From JASLMY01 sp965226475 (GTDB lineage Bacteria > Pseudomonadota > Alphaproteobacteria > GCA-2731375), in assembly GCA_965226475.1 (NCBI GenBank), contig CBDDDJ010000004.1:186001-250000 (forward strand): DNA of 64,000 nt. Direction: 5' to 3'. The notes below the pieces were generated by a model. The model saw only the letters and a list, made by a program, of their open reading frames with translations, did no database searches and had not been told where the DNA came from. Each line of letters starts with the position of its first letter. The first letter of the stretch is position 1. A program made the translations under genes and the position numbers. Shown here one piece after another: positions 34,520 through 42,674 of this stretch.

Positions 34520-35425
34520 CTACCGATTGCTTCCGGTGGGTGCGAAATCGTCGGCGCGGTCGTCGCGGCCCGTCTCCACCAGTTCGCTCGCGGGATCGCC
34601 GGCGACGCGGGTGTGGCGCAGGACGCGGGTCTCGGAATAGTCATAGGGGCAGGCACGGTGCAGCATGCAACGATTGTCCCAGATCATGACGTCGCCCGGC
34701 TTCCAGGCATGCGCATGGGTGCGGGGCGGCCGGGCCGCGAACATCAGCAACTCGTCCAACAGCGCCTGTGCCTCGTCTTGTTCCATGCCGGGGATGGCGT
34801 AGGCGTGGCGGCCGATGAAGAGCGACTTGCGCCCGGTCACGGGATGGGTCTTCACCAACGGGCGCAGCGGCGCGCCCTTGGTGTGGAATCCGTAGCCGTG
34901 GCCGGTCTGGAATTCGTAGCCGAGCTTGGCCTGGCTCTGGTAGAGCGAGTGGTAGGCCGACAAGCCCTCGATCCGCTGCTTCATCTCCTCGTCGAGCTCG
35001 TCGTAGGCATCCCGCATGTCGGCGATCCCCGTCTCGCCACCGGCCGACGGCACCACCTGGGCCGAGAGGATCGAGGCCTTGGCGGCCAGCGGCATGTAGG
35101 AGCTGTCGGTATGCCAGCCCTCGTTGCCGCGCAGCGTCTTGTAGCGCGCCTCGTCCGACGCATATACGGTGCCGTCTTCCTTCAGGTTGGAGACGTTGAC
35201 GGCCAGCGCTTGCGGATCGTCGCGCAGCAGCTCCATCTCTCCGAAACGCAGCGCGAAGGCGATCTGCGCCTCGTCGGTGAGGTGCTGAGCGGGGAAGATC
35301 AGACAGCCATGGTCGTGAAAGGCGTCCTCGATCGCGTGCCAGGACTCGTCGTCGAGCTTGGCGAGGTCGACGTCGGTAACGACGGCGCCGAAGCTGGCAT
35401 CGAGCGGGGAAATGGTCGGCTGCAT
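34520..35425 (-). CDS. TauD/TfdA-family Fe(II)/2-oxoglutarate dioxygenase
   Basis: 301 residues from the ATG giving MQPTISPLDASFGAVVTDVDL, with GGGAGAC upstream. The facial triad is HxD in GWHTDSSYMP and the distal His in CMLHRACPYDYSETRVLRHTRV, where the following Arg binds 2-oxoglutarate. Length and motif spacing agree with TauD/TfdA enzymes, which hydroxylate sulfonates, aryloxyalkanoates and similar acids. It is on the same strand as the CoA ligase 110 bases upstream, and convergent with the thioesterase pair. The substrate is unknown. Confidence 0.9.
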   Translation of the reverse strand: MQPTISPLDASFGAVVTDVDLAKLDDESWHAIEDAFHDHGCLIFPAQHLTDEAQIAFALRFGEMELLRDDPQALAVNVSNLKEDGTVYASDEARYKTLRGNEGWHTDSSYMPLAAKASILSAQVVPSAGGETGIADMRDAYDELDEEMKQRIEGLSAYHSLYQSQAKLGYEFQTGHGYGFHTKGAPLRPLVKTHPVTGRKSLFIGRHAYAIPGMEQDEAQALLDELLMFAARPPRTHAHAWKPGDVMIWDNRCMLHRACPYDYSETRVLRHTRVAGDPASELVETGRDDRADDFAPTGSNR

Positions 35426-35535
35426 GAATTGTCTCCCGGAGTTTGGAAGGGCGATTCCAAGGTGGGCGCACAGTATGGCGAGGACGCGATGGGCTTGGCA
35501 AGGTTCATGCCCGTCGCCCGATGGCGGCCGGGGCT

Positions 35536-37104
35536 TCAAACGATATCGCTCTCCCGGCCTCGCCAATAGGGCTCGCGCAGCTCCCGCTTCATGATTTTGT
35601 CAAAGGCGTTTCTCGGAAACGACTCGCGGAACTCGACGCCCGCGACCCGCTGGTGGCGGCCGAGGCGGGCGTTGCCCCAGGCCATCAGCTCCTCTTCGCC
35701 GATTTCCGCCCCCTCGCGCATCAGGGCCAGCAGCAGCGGCGTCTCGCCCCATTTTGCGTCCGGCACGCCGATCACCGCCACCTCGCTCACCGCGTCGTGG
35801 GTCATGAAAACCTCCTCGATATCGACGGGGAAGATGTTGACGCCGCCCGAAATGATCATGTCCTTGGAGCGGCCGACGATCGAAAGATAGCCGTCCTCGT
35901 CGATGCGGCCGAGGTCGCCGCTGCGCAAATAGGCGCGGCCCGTCGCGTCGTGCCAGAGGGTCTCCGCCGTCCGCTCCGGGTCCTTGTAGTAGCCCTTCAT
36001 CAGCAGCGCGCTGGAGCCGACGACCTCGCCGATCTCGCCCGGCCCAACCTCCCGGTCGTCGGCATCGATCAGCCGTACGTCGGTGTTGAGGAAGTGCATC
36101 GGCCGGCCGACGGTGCCGGCCTTGCCGCGGGCATAATCGTCGGGGCCGATCATGGTGGCGAAGCCCTCGCTCATCCCGTAGATCTCGTGGAGGGCGGAAT
36201 GGGGGAAGCGGCGGCGCACCTCCTCGAACGTGGTCGAGGGCAGCGGCGAGCCGCCGGTCAGCAGCACGGCGAGGCTGGAGGTGTCGAAGCTGTCGAAATC
36301 CTCGCGCTCCAGCGTCACGATCAGTTGCGTCGGCACCAGGAAGCCGTGGGTGCAGCGCTCGGCCTCCACCAGGCGGAGGAACTCGCCGGCCTCGAACCTC
36401 TCCATGATGACGAGGCGGCCGCCGTGGTGCAGCGCCGGCAGCATCGTGATCCAGGTACCGTTGTGATAGAGCGGCGTCGTCAACACGACGGTCGAATTCC
36501 GGTCGATCCCCACCGCCTCCCCCCAGCCCAAGGGATAGAGCAGGCGGGAGAAATGGCTGTGCACCGCCCCCTTCGGATCGCCCGTGGTGCCGGAGGTGTA
36601 CATGATATTGAAATCGTCCTCGAGGGCGAGCGGCACCCGAGGATCGGCGTCGGATGCGCCGGCGAGGAAATCCTCGAAGCCCTCCCAGCCCTCGGCCTCG
36701 AAACCGATGGCAATGCGGTCCCGGACGGTGGCGCCCGACTCCTCGAACTTCGCGAGATTGTCGCCGGTGGCGAAGAGGAAGCGCACCTCGGCCCGCTCGA
36801 TCATGCGGCGGATCGCGCCGGCGTCCGCGAGCGGGCTCAAGGGCACCACCACGCCGCCGGCCTTGGCCGTGGCCATGATCAGGATCGCCATCTCGGCCGA
36901 GCTCCGCGTCAGCAGCGCGACCTTGTCGCCCTTTCGCAGCCCGCGCGCGATCAATGCGTTCGCCGCCCGGTGGATGCGGGCGACCAGCTCCGCCCAGCCG
37001 AGCCGCGTCTCGCCGCAAACCAGCGCCTCGCGGTTCGGCTGGCGCCAGGCATAGCCGGAAATCACGTCGGGGATGGTCAGGCCGGGCGGGGTGATCTGGG
37101 TCAT
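35536..37104 (-). CDS. Acyl-CoA synthetase (AMP-dependent ligase)
   Basis: 522 residues from the ATG giving MTQITPPGLTIPDVISGYAW, with GGAGG upstream. Motifs in order: AMP-binding P-loop MYTSGTTGDPKGAVHSH, LTTPLYHNGTW, GGSPLPSTTFEEV, IYGMSEGF (A5), YLRSGDLGRIDEDGYLSIVGRSKDMIISGGVNIFP (A7-A8 hinge) and the C-terminal catalytic Lys in NAFDKIMKRELRE. It activates a carboxylic acid to its CoA ester. With the dioxygenase and thioesterases next to it, it likely belongs to a small acid-degradation group. Confidence 0.92.
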   Translation of the reverse strand: MTQITPPGLTIPDVISGYAWRQPNREALVCGETRLGWAELVARIHRAANALIARGLRKGDKVALLTRSSAEMAILIMATAKAGGVVVPLSPLADAGAIRRMIERAEVRFLFATGDNLAKFEESGATVRDRIAIGFEAEGWEGFEDFLAGASDADPRVPLALEDDFNIMYTSGTTGDPKGAVHSHFSRLLYPLGWGEAVGIDRNSTVVLTTPLYHNGTWITMLPALHHGGRLVIMERFEAGEFLRLVEAERCTHGFLVPTQLIVTLEREDFDSFDTSSLAVLLTGGSPLPSTTFEEVRRRFPHSALHEIYGMSEGFATMIGPDDYARGKAGTVGRPMHFLNTDVRLIDADDREVGPGEIGEVVGSSALLMKGYYKDPERTAETLWHDATGRAYLRSGDLGRIDEDGYLSIVGRSKDMIISGGVNIFPVDIEEVFMTHDAVSEVAVIGVPDAKWGETPLLLALMREGAEIGEEELMAWGNARLGRHQRVAGVEFRESFPRNAFDKIMKRELREPYWRGRESDIV

Positions 37105-37218
37105 GGGTGCGCCTCCACTCGCGCGTTTTGCCCTACATTCTGCGGCGAATGGGGGCTTGCAACGCAAGCCTCGCGCGCCGACCCGTTTCCCGAGTGGCCA
37201 GCCCAGGGGAGGGGGCCC

Positions 37219-37557
37219 ATGGACGACAAGGTGAACCTGGCGAAGAAGCTCGCGACCTTCTCCGACCATTGGGCGACGCGCACGGTGGCCAAGCTCAACG
37301 ATCTCGCCGTGATGGTGGCGAAGGTCGAGGGCGAGTTCGTCTCGCATGCCCACGACGACACCGACGATTTTTTCCTGGTGCTGGCCGGCGAGATCGAGAT
37401 ACAGCTCGGGGATCGCGTCGTCACCCTCGGCCCCGGCGACGGGGCGACGGCGGCGCCGAGGCGGGAAATCCGAGGGCCGTCATCAATTGCGGTCGAGGCT
37501 CACCCGCCTCGCGCCGCGGCTCTCAAGGTGCCGCCTGCAGGATGGTTTGCAGGATGA
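37219..37557 (+). CDS. Cupin-domain protein with altered C-terminus
   Basis: 112 residues. Residues 1-75 match small cupins: TVAKLNDLAVMVAKVEGEFVSHAHDDTDDFFLVLAGEIEIQLGD includes metal-ligand motif 1 (HxH, then E). After LGPGD the family would continue with a second motif including a ligand His (typically GVxHxP), but the frame instead reads GATAAPRREIRGPSS and an Ala/Pro-rich tail. The second half appears replaced by a deletion or rearrangement, and the last bases overlap the end of the opposing calcium-binding-repeat gene. It is probably a damaged gene. Confidence 0.6.
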   Translation: MDDKVNLAKKLATFSDHWATRTVAKLNDLAVMVAKVEGEFVSHAHDDTDDFFLVLAGEIEIQLGDRVVTLGPGDGATAAPRREIRGPSSIAVEAHPPRAAALKVPPAGWFAG

Positions 37558-39478
37558 TCAGGAGCACGGCCGGCTCGTCGAGGGTGGGATCGCGGCCCGC
37601 CGCGACCTCGTCGCCGTCGGACGTGCCGTCACCGTCGCCGTCGGGATAGAGGGGGTCGGTGCCCAGGTCGAGTTCCGCGCCGTCAAGCAGCCCGTCGCCG
37701 TCGGTGTCGGCGATCAGCGGATCGGTGCCGGCCGTCGCCTCCTCGCCGTCGTCGAGGCCGTCGTCGTCGCTGTCGGAATCCAGCGGGTCGGTGCCGGCCG
37801 CGATCTCCGCGCCGTCCGCGATGCCGTCCCCATCGGTGTCGGCGAGCAGCGGATCGGTGCCGCGCAAGACTTCGTCGCCGTCCTCCAGCCCATCGCCGTC
37901 CGTGTCCGCGACGAGGGGGTTGGTGCCCGCTTCCGCCTCCTCGGCCACCGTCAGGCCGTCGCCGTCGGCGTCTTGCACAATCGGGGAATCCGCGTCCCGG
38001 GGATCGGAGCCCTGTTGGAACTCGGCAAGATCGGCCAGTCCGTCACCGTCCGTGTCCAGCGCGGCATCGGCGGGATCATCGGGGTCGAGGCCGTTCGCGA
38101 CCTCCCAGTCGTTCGGCAGGCCGTCGCCATCGCGGTCCGTGTCATCTTCATCGTTCAGGATTATCCGCAGGATGGGAAGCAAGACCGCGACCTCGTTGAG
38201 CTTAGGGTTGCGGCCAGCGGCAACCTCGGCGCCGTCGCTGGTGCCGTCGTCGTCGCTGTCCGCGTCTCTCGGATCCGTGCCTTGCGTGAACTCCTCCAGG
38301 TTGGTCAGGCCGTCGCCGACCACATCGGCCAACGCGTCCGCGGGATCGCCCGGATCGAGGCCGTTCTCGATCTCGTAGTCGTCGGGCAGGCCGTCGCCGT
38401 CGCCGTCGGCGCCCACGTTCGCCGCGAGAGCGAGATTGAGTTCGATGAACGGGGTCTCGGCCGTGCTTACCGGGACCTCCACGTCGGCGATCAGGCGATC
38501 CAGAAAACCGACCTTCCGTCCAACGACATTGGCCAGACCCGGCGGCAGAATGATGACGTATTCGCCGTTGATCTCGGCGACCACCGTGTCCTCGAAGACC
38601 CCGACGCTGCCCGTCACCGCGCTGCCGGCGAGGCGGGCGAAGTCGCGGTCGGCATGTACGATCCCCTTCAATACGCCGAAGGGTGCATTGTTGTTGTTTG
38701 TATCGAAGGAGCGCGTCTGGCCGCTCGCGCGGATCGCGCCGAAGACGTCGATCGCCTGGACCTTCCAGAAGTAGGCTCCAAGGTCCCGGAGGCCCGCCGT
38801 GGCGTCGACCACCGCGCCGGAGGCGACGATCTCCTCCCGCCGGTAAGCGCCCGGCTGGCCATTGAAGCTGGTGAAGCCCGCATCGTCGGCGATCAGCAGC
38901 GTATAGGTGAGATCGTGCCCGTCCGGGTCGGTTGTATCTCGCCAGTCGAAGATCCCCACCGTCTTCACCGTCTGGCCATCCGCCGGCGAGACCAGGGCGA
39001 AGGGCCCGGGCGGCTGGTTGGCGCCCAGGTTCTTGTAGACCACCGACCTCCGGGCCGGCGAGATGTTCCCCGTCTCCACGTCCTCCACGTAGTAGTAGAT
39101 CTCGTATTTGCCGGTCTCCACGAAGCCGGCGTGGTTCAGATGGAAGCGGTCGGCGAAGGGGTTGCCCTGGCCGCCCGGCGGCAACATCTGGCGCCGCGTG
39201 TAGTCGGTGCTGAGCTGCTCCGTACCACCCACGGGCGCCAGCTCCGTGGCCGGCACCCTGATTTCCACGTAGGCCTGGGCGACTTGCGCGGCATCGTTGG
39301 CGAAGAGATGCAGCGCCGCCGCGCTCTGGGTATTGGCCAGGAACCGCGTTCCCGTCACCGAGACGATATCCGCCGGATTGGCCGCCGAGTTGACGTCGTA
39401 ATTGGGGCCGGTGCCCAGGATCAGCGTGGCCGCGATCGCCCCATCACTCGAATCGACGTCCAGCACGTTGCTGCCCAC
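37523..39478 (-). CDS. C-terminal half of the split caspase-like protein: calcium-binding (TSP3-like) repeats
   Basis: 651 residues from the first ATG, but protein-like sequence in this frame begins upstream at the C8 tract (LLDDDGDGVGSNVLDVDSSDG). The first ~280 residues form beta-rich domains, including a fibronectin-like stretch (PFALVSPADGQTV to YFWKVQAIDVFG). From ~370 onward there are about ten calcium-loop motifs (DGDGDG, DTDGDG, DSDDDG) of thrombospondin type 3 kind, arranged in two blocks, each ending with a similar hydrophobic helix (AVLLPILRIILN and AVLLIILQTILQ). No separate promoter, RBS or signal is visible. Best read as the 3' part of the upstream gene. Confidence 0.8.
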   Translation of the reverse strand: MGSNVLDVDSSDGAIAATLILGTGPNYDVNSAANPADIVSVTGTRFLANTQSAAALHLFANDAAQVAQAYVEIRVPATELAPVGGTEQLSTDYTRRQMLPPGGQGNPFADRFHLNHAGFVETGKYEIYYYVEDVETGNISPARRSVVYKNLGANQPPGPFALVSPADGQTVKTVGIFDWRDTTDPDGHDLTYTLLIADDAGFTSFNGQPGAYRREEIVASGAVVDATAGLRDLGAYFWKVQAIDVFGAIRASGQTRSFDTNNNNAPFGVLKGIVHADRDFARLAGSAVTGSVGVFEDTVVAEINGEYVIILPPGLANVVGRKVGFLDRLIADVEVPVSTAETPFIELNLALAANVGADGDGDGLPDDYEIENGLDPGDPADALADVVGDGLTNLEEFTQGTDPRDADSDDDGTSDGAEVAAGRNPKLNEVAVLLPILRIILNDEDDTDRDGDGLPNDWEVANGLDPDDPADAALDTDGDGLADLAEFQQGSDPRDADSPIVQDADGDGLTVAEEAEAGTNPLVADTDGDGLEDGDEVLRGTDPLLADTDGDGIADGAEIAAGTDPLDSDSDDDGLDDGEEATAGTDPLIADTDGDGLLDGAELDLGTDPLYPDGDGDGTSDGDEVAAGRDPTLDEPAVLLIILQTILQAAP

Positions 39479-39488
39479 GCCGTCGCCG

Positions 39489-42400
39489 TCATCGTCCAGC
39501 AGGGGGGGGCTGCTCCGCCTCGTCGAAGAAACGGTTGGCCCCGCCGCCGCCCGCGCCGCCGCGCCGCGTATAGCGCTCGGTCTTGGCGGTCGCCCGTCGA
39601 AAGGCCTTCAGGAAGGTCTCGCCGCGCCCCAGGTCCTGGAAGAACTCCTCCAGGAAGAACTCGCCGACCCGGATGCCGTCGGCCTCGATCGGGCCCTTGT
39701 AGCTCTCCTCCTCTGCCGTGGCGCTGCTCACGACCAGCCGGTTCGCGCCCGACAGCACCGGGATCACGCCACCCGAATAGCAGGTGCCGACGATCACCAC
39801 GCGCGGCTCGCGGAGAGAGGTCGCGTTCAAGCTCGCCTCCAGCGTATCGAGCCAGGTATCGAGCTCCGTGGCGGTGATCGACTCGTTCGGGTTCAGCAGG
39901 AAGCGGTGGTCGCTCGCCCCGTGGTCGACCATCGCCAGGTAGATCGGCGCGGGATTGTTGTTGACCAGCGACGCGAGGCCGACGAGGGCGGCGCGCACGC
40001 CGGCCTCCACCGGCGGGCCGTCGACGCCCGGCTGGTTGGTGTCGTGGTTGAAGTAGAAGATGTTGGCGTCGTCGAAGCCCCGTTCCTTGAAGGTGGTGTA
40101 GATCCGGTTGGCCGACTTGTTGTGGCTCGCCAGGCCTTCGTTGTTGGCGATTCGGCCCTCCACGATCACCGCATAGCCCGCCGCCGTGCCGACCAGCAGA
40201 AGCTCGGGCAAGGAGTTCGAGGCGGCGAGCGTCAATGCCCCATCGAAAGTCGCCTGCAAGGTCCAGGTGCCGCGCTTGTTGAACAGCAGGTCGCCGCCGC
40301 CGGGCAGCAGACCGTTGCCGGCCGCCCCCAGACCCTGCACCGTCGCCTGGCCGTTCTGGTTGGTGGCGAAGGGACCGATCGTCGCGGTCTGGCCGTCGGG
40401 GTCGGTCACCACCAGCTCGATCGCCTCGCCTGTCAGATCGGCCGCCAGGTCGGCGGGATCGGTCAACTTCAAGGAGGCATCGATCGCGCCGCCGAACAGC
40501 ACGCTCGACTGCGAGAGGTTCAGGTCCAGCTCGGTGAAGTTGGCGATGTTGAAGAAGTGGAAGGCATGGCTGACGGTTTGCCGGTGATCGGCGCCGTCGG
40601 TCGCCCGGGCTTGGATGGTGTAGTCGACATCGTTGATCCAGACCGGCGCGTCATGGCGCCAGGTGGCCCAATCGTCGCTCGTCGTCGCCGGAACCCAGAG
40701 CGGCGTCCCGTCGACCAACTGCCCGCCCGGCGCGCGCACCGCCTTGCCGCCGCCGCTGATCTTGACCTCGACCATGGTCACGCCGGTGCCGGTGTCGGAA
40801 GCGGTGCCGACGATCTGCGGCAGGTTCACCTGTTCGGAATTATCCTCGGGGACCGTGATGGCGACGACCGGCAGGGAATCATCGGCGGCGGCGGCTCCGA
40901 CGGTGACGCGAACGCCGGGCGAGCAGTTGTTCGACGTGCCGGCCTCGCCCGCCGGCGGATCCACGCAGGCGCCGATCCAAAAGACGCCCTCGGCCGGCAT
41001 GAAGACCTGGGCGATCTGGTTCGAGCTGGTCCCACCGCCGAGCGCGGGAATCGGATCGCTGGCGAGCTCTATGTCGGTGGCGGAGACGATCTCGTCGGAG
41101 GAACGGTAGTAGCGCAGCGTCGTCGACGGCGCCGTGGCGCCGACGTTCGAGACGCTCACGCTCACCGTGAAGAGTTCTCCTATCTCCAAGGTCGCGTTCG
41201 AAAGGCCGGCGCCCGAAATACTCAGGTCGTATGGAAAAGTCGTCACGCTCCAGACCGCGCTCGGCGCTTCCGCGCCACTCTGACCAACCGCCACGACCCG
41301 CCAGTAGTACGTCGTGTCATACGCCAGAGACACCGAAAATGTCGCCGTCGGCGCCGTCCTCGAACCCCGGAAGGTTGGATTGTCCGGATCCGTTCCAAGA
41401 TAGAATTTGAAACTCGACGTCTCGCCGCTGGCGCAGTCGCTCCAGGAGAAATCGACCGCCGTGGACAAATCCATGTCCAGATTGGCCGTCCCGTCCGCCG
41501 GCGTCGGGCCCGTCGGCGCGCAGACCGGGTCGACCTCCGTCGTCACGCTCCAGACCGCGCTCGGCGCTTCCGCGCCACTCTGACCAACCGCCACGACCTG
41601 CCAGTAGTACGTCGTGTCATACGCCAAAGACACCGAAAATGTCGCCGTCGGCGCCGTCCTCGAACCCCGGAAGGTTGGATTGTTCGGGTCCGTTCCAAGA
41701 TAGAATTTGAAACTCGACGTCTCGCCGCTGGCGCAGTCGCTCCAGGAGAAATCGACCGCCGTGGACAAATCCATGTCCAGATTGGCCGTCCCGTCCGCCG
41801 GCGTCGGGCCCGTCGGCGCGCAGACCGGGTCGACCTCCGTCGTCACGCTCCAGACCGCGCTCGGTGCTTCCACGCCACTCTGACCAACCGCCACGACCTG
41901 CCAGTAGTACGTCGTGTCATACGCCAGAGACACCGAAAATGTCGCTGTCGGCGCCGACCTCGAACCCCGGAAGGTTGGATTGTTCAGGTCCGTTCCAAGA
42001 TAGAAATCGAAAGTCGAAGTCTCGCCGCTGGCGCAGTCGCTCCAGGAAAAGTCGACCGGGGTGGACAGATCCATGTCCAGATTGGTCGTCCCATCCGCCG
42101 GCATCGGGCTCGTCGGCGCGCACACCGGGTCGGGGTCGACGGTCGTGTAGCTCCAGACGGCGCCCGGAACCGTGAAGGTCCCGTCGCTGGCGTCGACCTT
42201 CCAGTAGTAGGTCGTGCTGTGATCGAGCGTCCCCTGCAGCAGGGTCGTCGAGCTGGTACTGAGGGCGAAGGTGCAACTCGACGAACTCGACGTAGTGCAG
42301 GTGTGGACGTCGTAGCTGGTGGCGCCGCCGCCGTTCTGCCAGGAGAGGTCGGCCTCGATCGAGACATCCGTGGCGCCGTCGGCCGGGCTGGGATTGATCG

Positions 42401-42521
42401 GGGCGTCTAGCGCCCAAGCCGACCCGGCGAACAGCAAGGCGAGAAGACTCGACAACAGCAGCACCACGATCCGTCGACACTCGGGCACCGACTCCGCGAG
42501 CTTCTCCGCTTCGTGCGCCAT
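39489..42521 (-). CDS. Exported multidomain protein with caspase-like/C13 cysteine protease domain
   Basis: 1,010 residues. A signal sequence lies at residues ~18-38 (VVLLLSSLLALLFAGSAWA). Fibronectin-III-like domains follow: one divergent, then three of exactly 100 residues with almost identical sequence, each carrying SWSDCASGETS and ATFSVSLAYDTTYYWQVVAVG. Next are a CARDB-like domain (LEIGELFTVSVSVSNVG, TSNNCSPGVRVTV) and Ig-like domains. Residues ~770-965 have the caspase-fold/C13 layout: ANIFYFNHDTN, the His in AMVDHGASDHRFLL and the Cys in VVIVGTCYSGG, then RLVVSSATAEE. The frame ends EAEQPPPAGR at a run of eight C, where removing one base would join it to the next coding segment. Likely exported; substrate unknown. 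Confidence 0.82.
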   Translation of the reverse strand: MAHEAEKLAESVPECRRIVVLLLSSLLALLFAGSAWALDAPINPSPADGATDVSIEADLSWQNGGGATSYDVHTCTTSSSSSCTFALSTSSTTLLQGTLDHSTTYYWKVDASDGTFTVPGAVWSYTTVDPDPVCAPTSPMPADGTTNLDMDLSTPVDFSWSDCASGETSTFDFYLGTDLNNPTFRGSRSAPTATFSVSLAYDTTYYWQVVAVGQSGVEAPSAVWSVTTEVDPVCAPTGPTPADGTANLDMDLSTAVDFSWSDCASGETSSFKFYLGTDPNNPTFRGSRTAPTATFSVSLAYDTTYYWQVVAVGQSGAEAPSAVWSVTTEVDPVCAPTGPTPADGTANLDMDLSTAVDFSWSDCASGETSSFKFYLGTDPDNPTFRGSRTAPTATFSVSLAYDTTYYWRVVAVGQSGAEAPSAVWSVTTFPYDLSISGAGLSNATLEIGELFTVSVSVSNVGATAPSTTLRYYRSSDEIVSATDIELASDPIPALGGGTSSNQIAQVFMPAEGVFWIGACVDPPAGEAGTSNNCSPGVRVTVGAAAADDSLPVVAITVPEDNSEQVNLPQIVGTASDTGTGVTMVEVKISGGGKAVRAPGGQLVDGTPLWVPATTSDDWATWRHDAPVWINDVDYTIQARATDGADHRQTVSHAFHFFNIANFTELDLNLSQSSVLFGGAIDASLKLTDPADLAADLTGEAIELVVTDPDGQTATIGPFATNQNGQATVQGLGAAGNGLLPGGGDLLFNKRGTWTLQATFDGALTLAASNSLPELLLVGTAAGYAVIVEGRIANNEGLASHNKSANRIYTTFKERGFDDANIFYFNHDTNQPGVDGPPVEAGVRAALVGLASLVNNNPAPIYLAMVDHGASDHRFLLNPNESITATELDTWLDTLEASLNATSLREPRVVIVGTCYSGGVIPVLSGANRLVVSSATAEEESYKGPIEADGIRVGEFFLEEFFQDLGRGETFLKAFRRATAKTERYTRRGGAGGGGANRFFDEAEQPPPAGR
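39502..39509 (-). other. C8 homopolymer joining two halves of one gene
   Basis: Eight C on the coding (minus) strand. With eight, translation stops four codons later; with seven, the frame reads EAEQPPLLDDDGDGVGSNVL and continues into the calcium-binding half, giving a protein of about 1,660 residues. It could be a phase-variable tract, slippage-edited site, recent mutation or sequencing error. Confidence 0.7.
41241..42140 (-). repeat. Three tandem 300-base repeats encoding fibronectin-like domains
   Basis: Units begin at 41241, 41541 and 41841, each starting CGTCACGCTCCAGACCGCGC on the plus strand. They differ by only a few scattered bases; the third is slightly more diverged. A fourth, much older relative follows toward 42.4 kb. 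The near identity indicates recent duplication or gene conversion and makes the copy number prone to change. Confidence 0.92.
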
Positions 42522-42674
42522 GCTCCATTACCCGTACAAATCGACATCGAGCCCCCGGAGCGTGGCTCCATCGAGAGGCTCATATAGATATTAGTGTACT
42601 AAATGACGTCGTCGCGGCAACCACGCCCTCACGATGACGTGATTCCGCGCGCGAGGGACCGATATACCTTCATA

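Noticed and set aside
35443..37218. Long plus-strand open frame over the CoA ligase gene
   Set aside because: It is antisense to a clearly conserved AMP-ligase; only its last part, from 37219, has protein character as a cupin.
37523..39478. RTX toxin reading of the calcium-binding repeats
   Set aside because: The motifs are DxDxDG thrombospondin type 3/EF-like loops rather than GGxGxDxUx nonapeptides, and no type I secretion genes are near.
41241..42140. CRISPR-like repeat array
   Set aside because: The repeats are 300 bases long, contiguous and coding; there are no spacers.
39402..42410. Plus-strand 1,002-codon open frame opposite the caspase-like gene
   Set aside because: It mirrors the tandem repeats of the real gene on the other strand and has shadow composition; no start signal or family.
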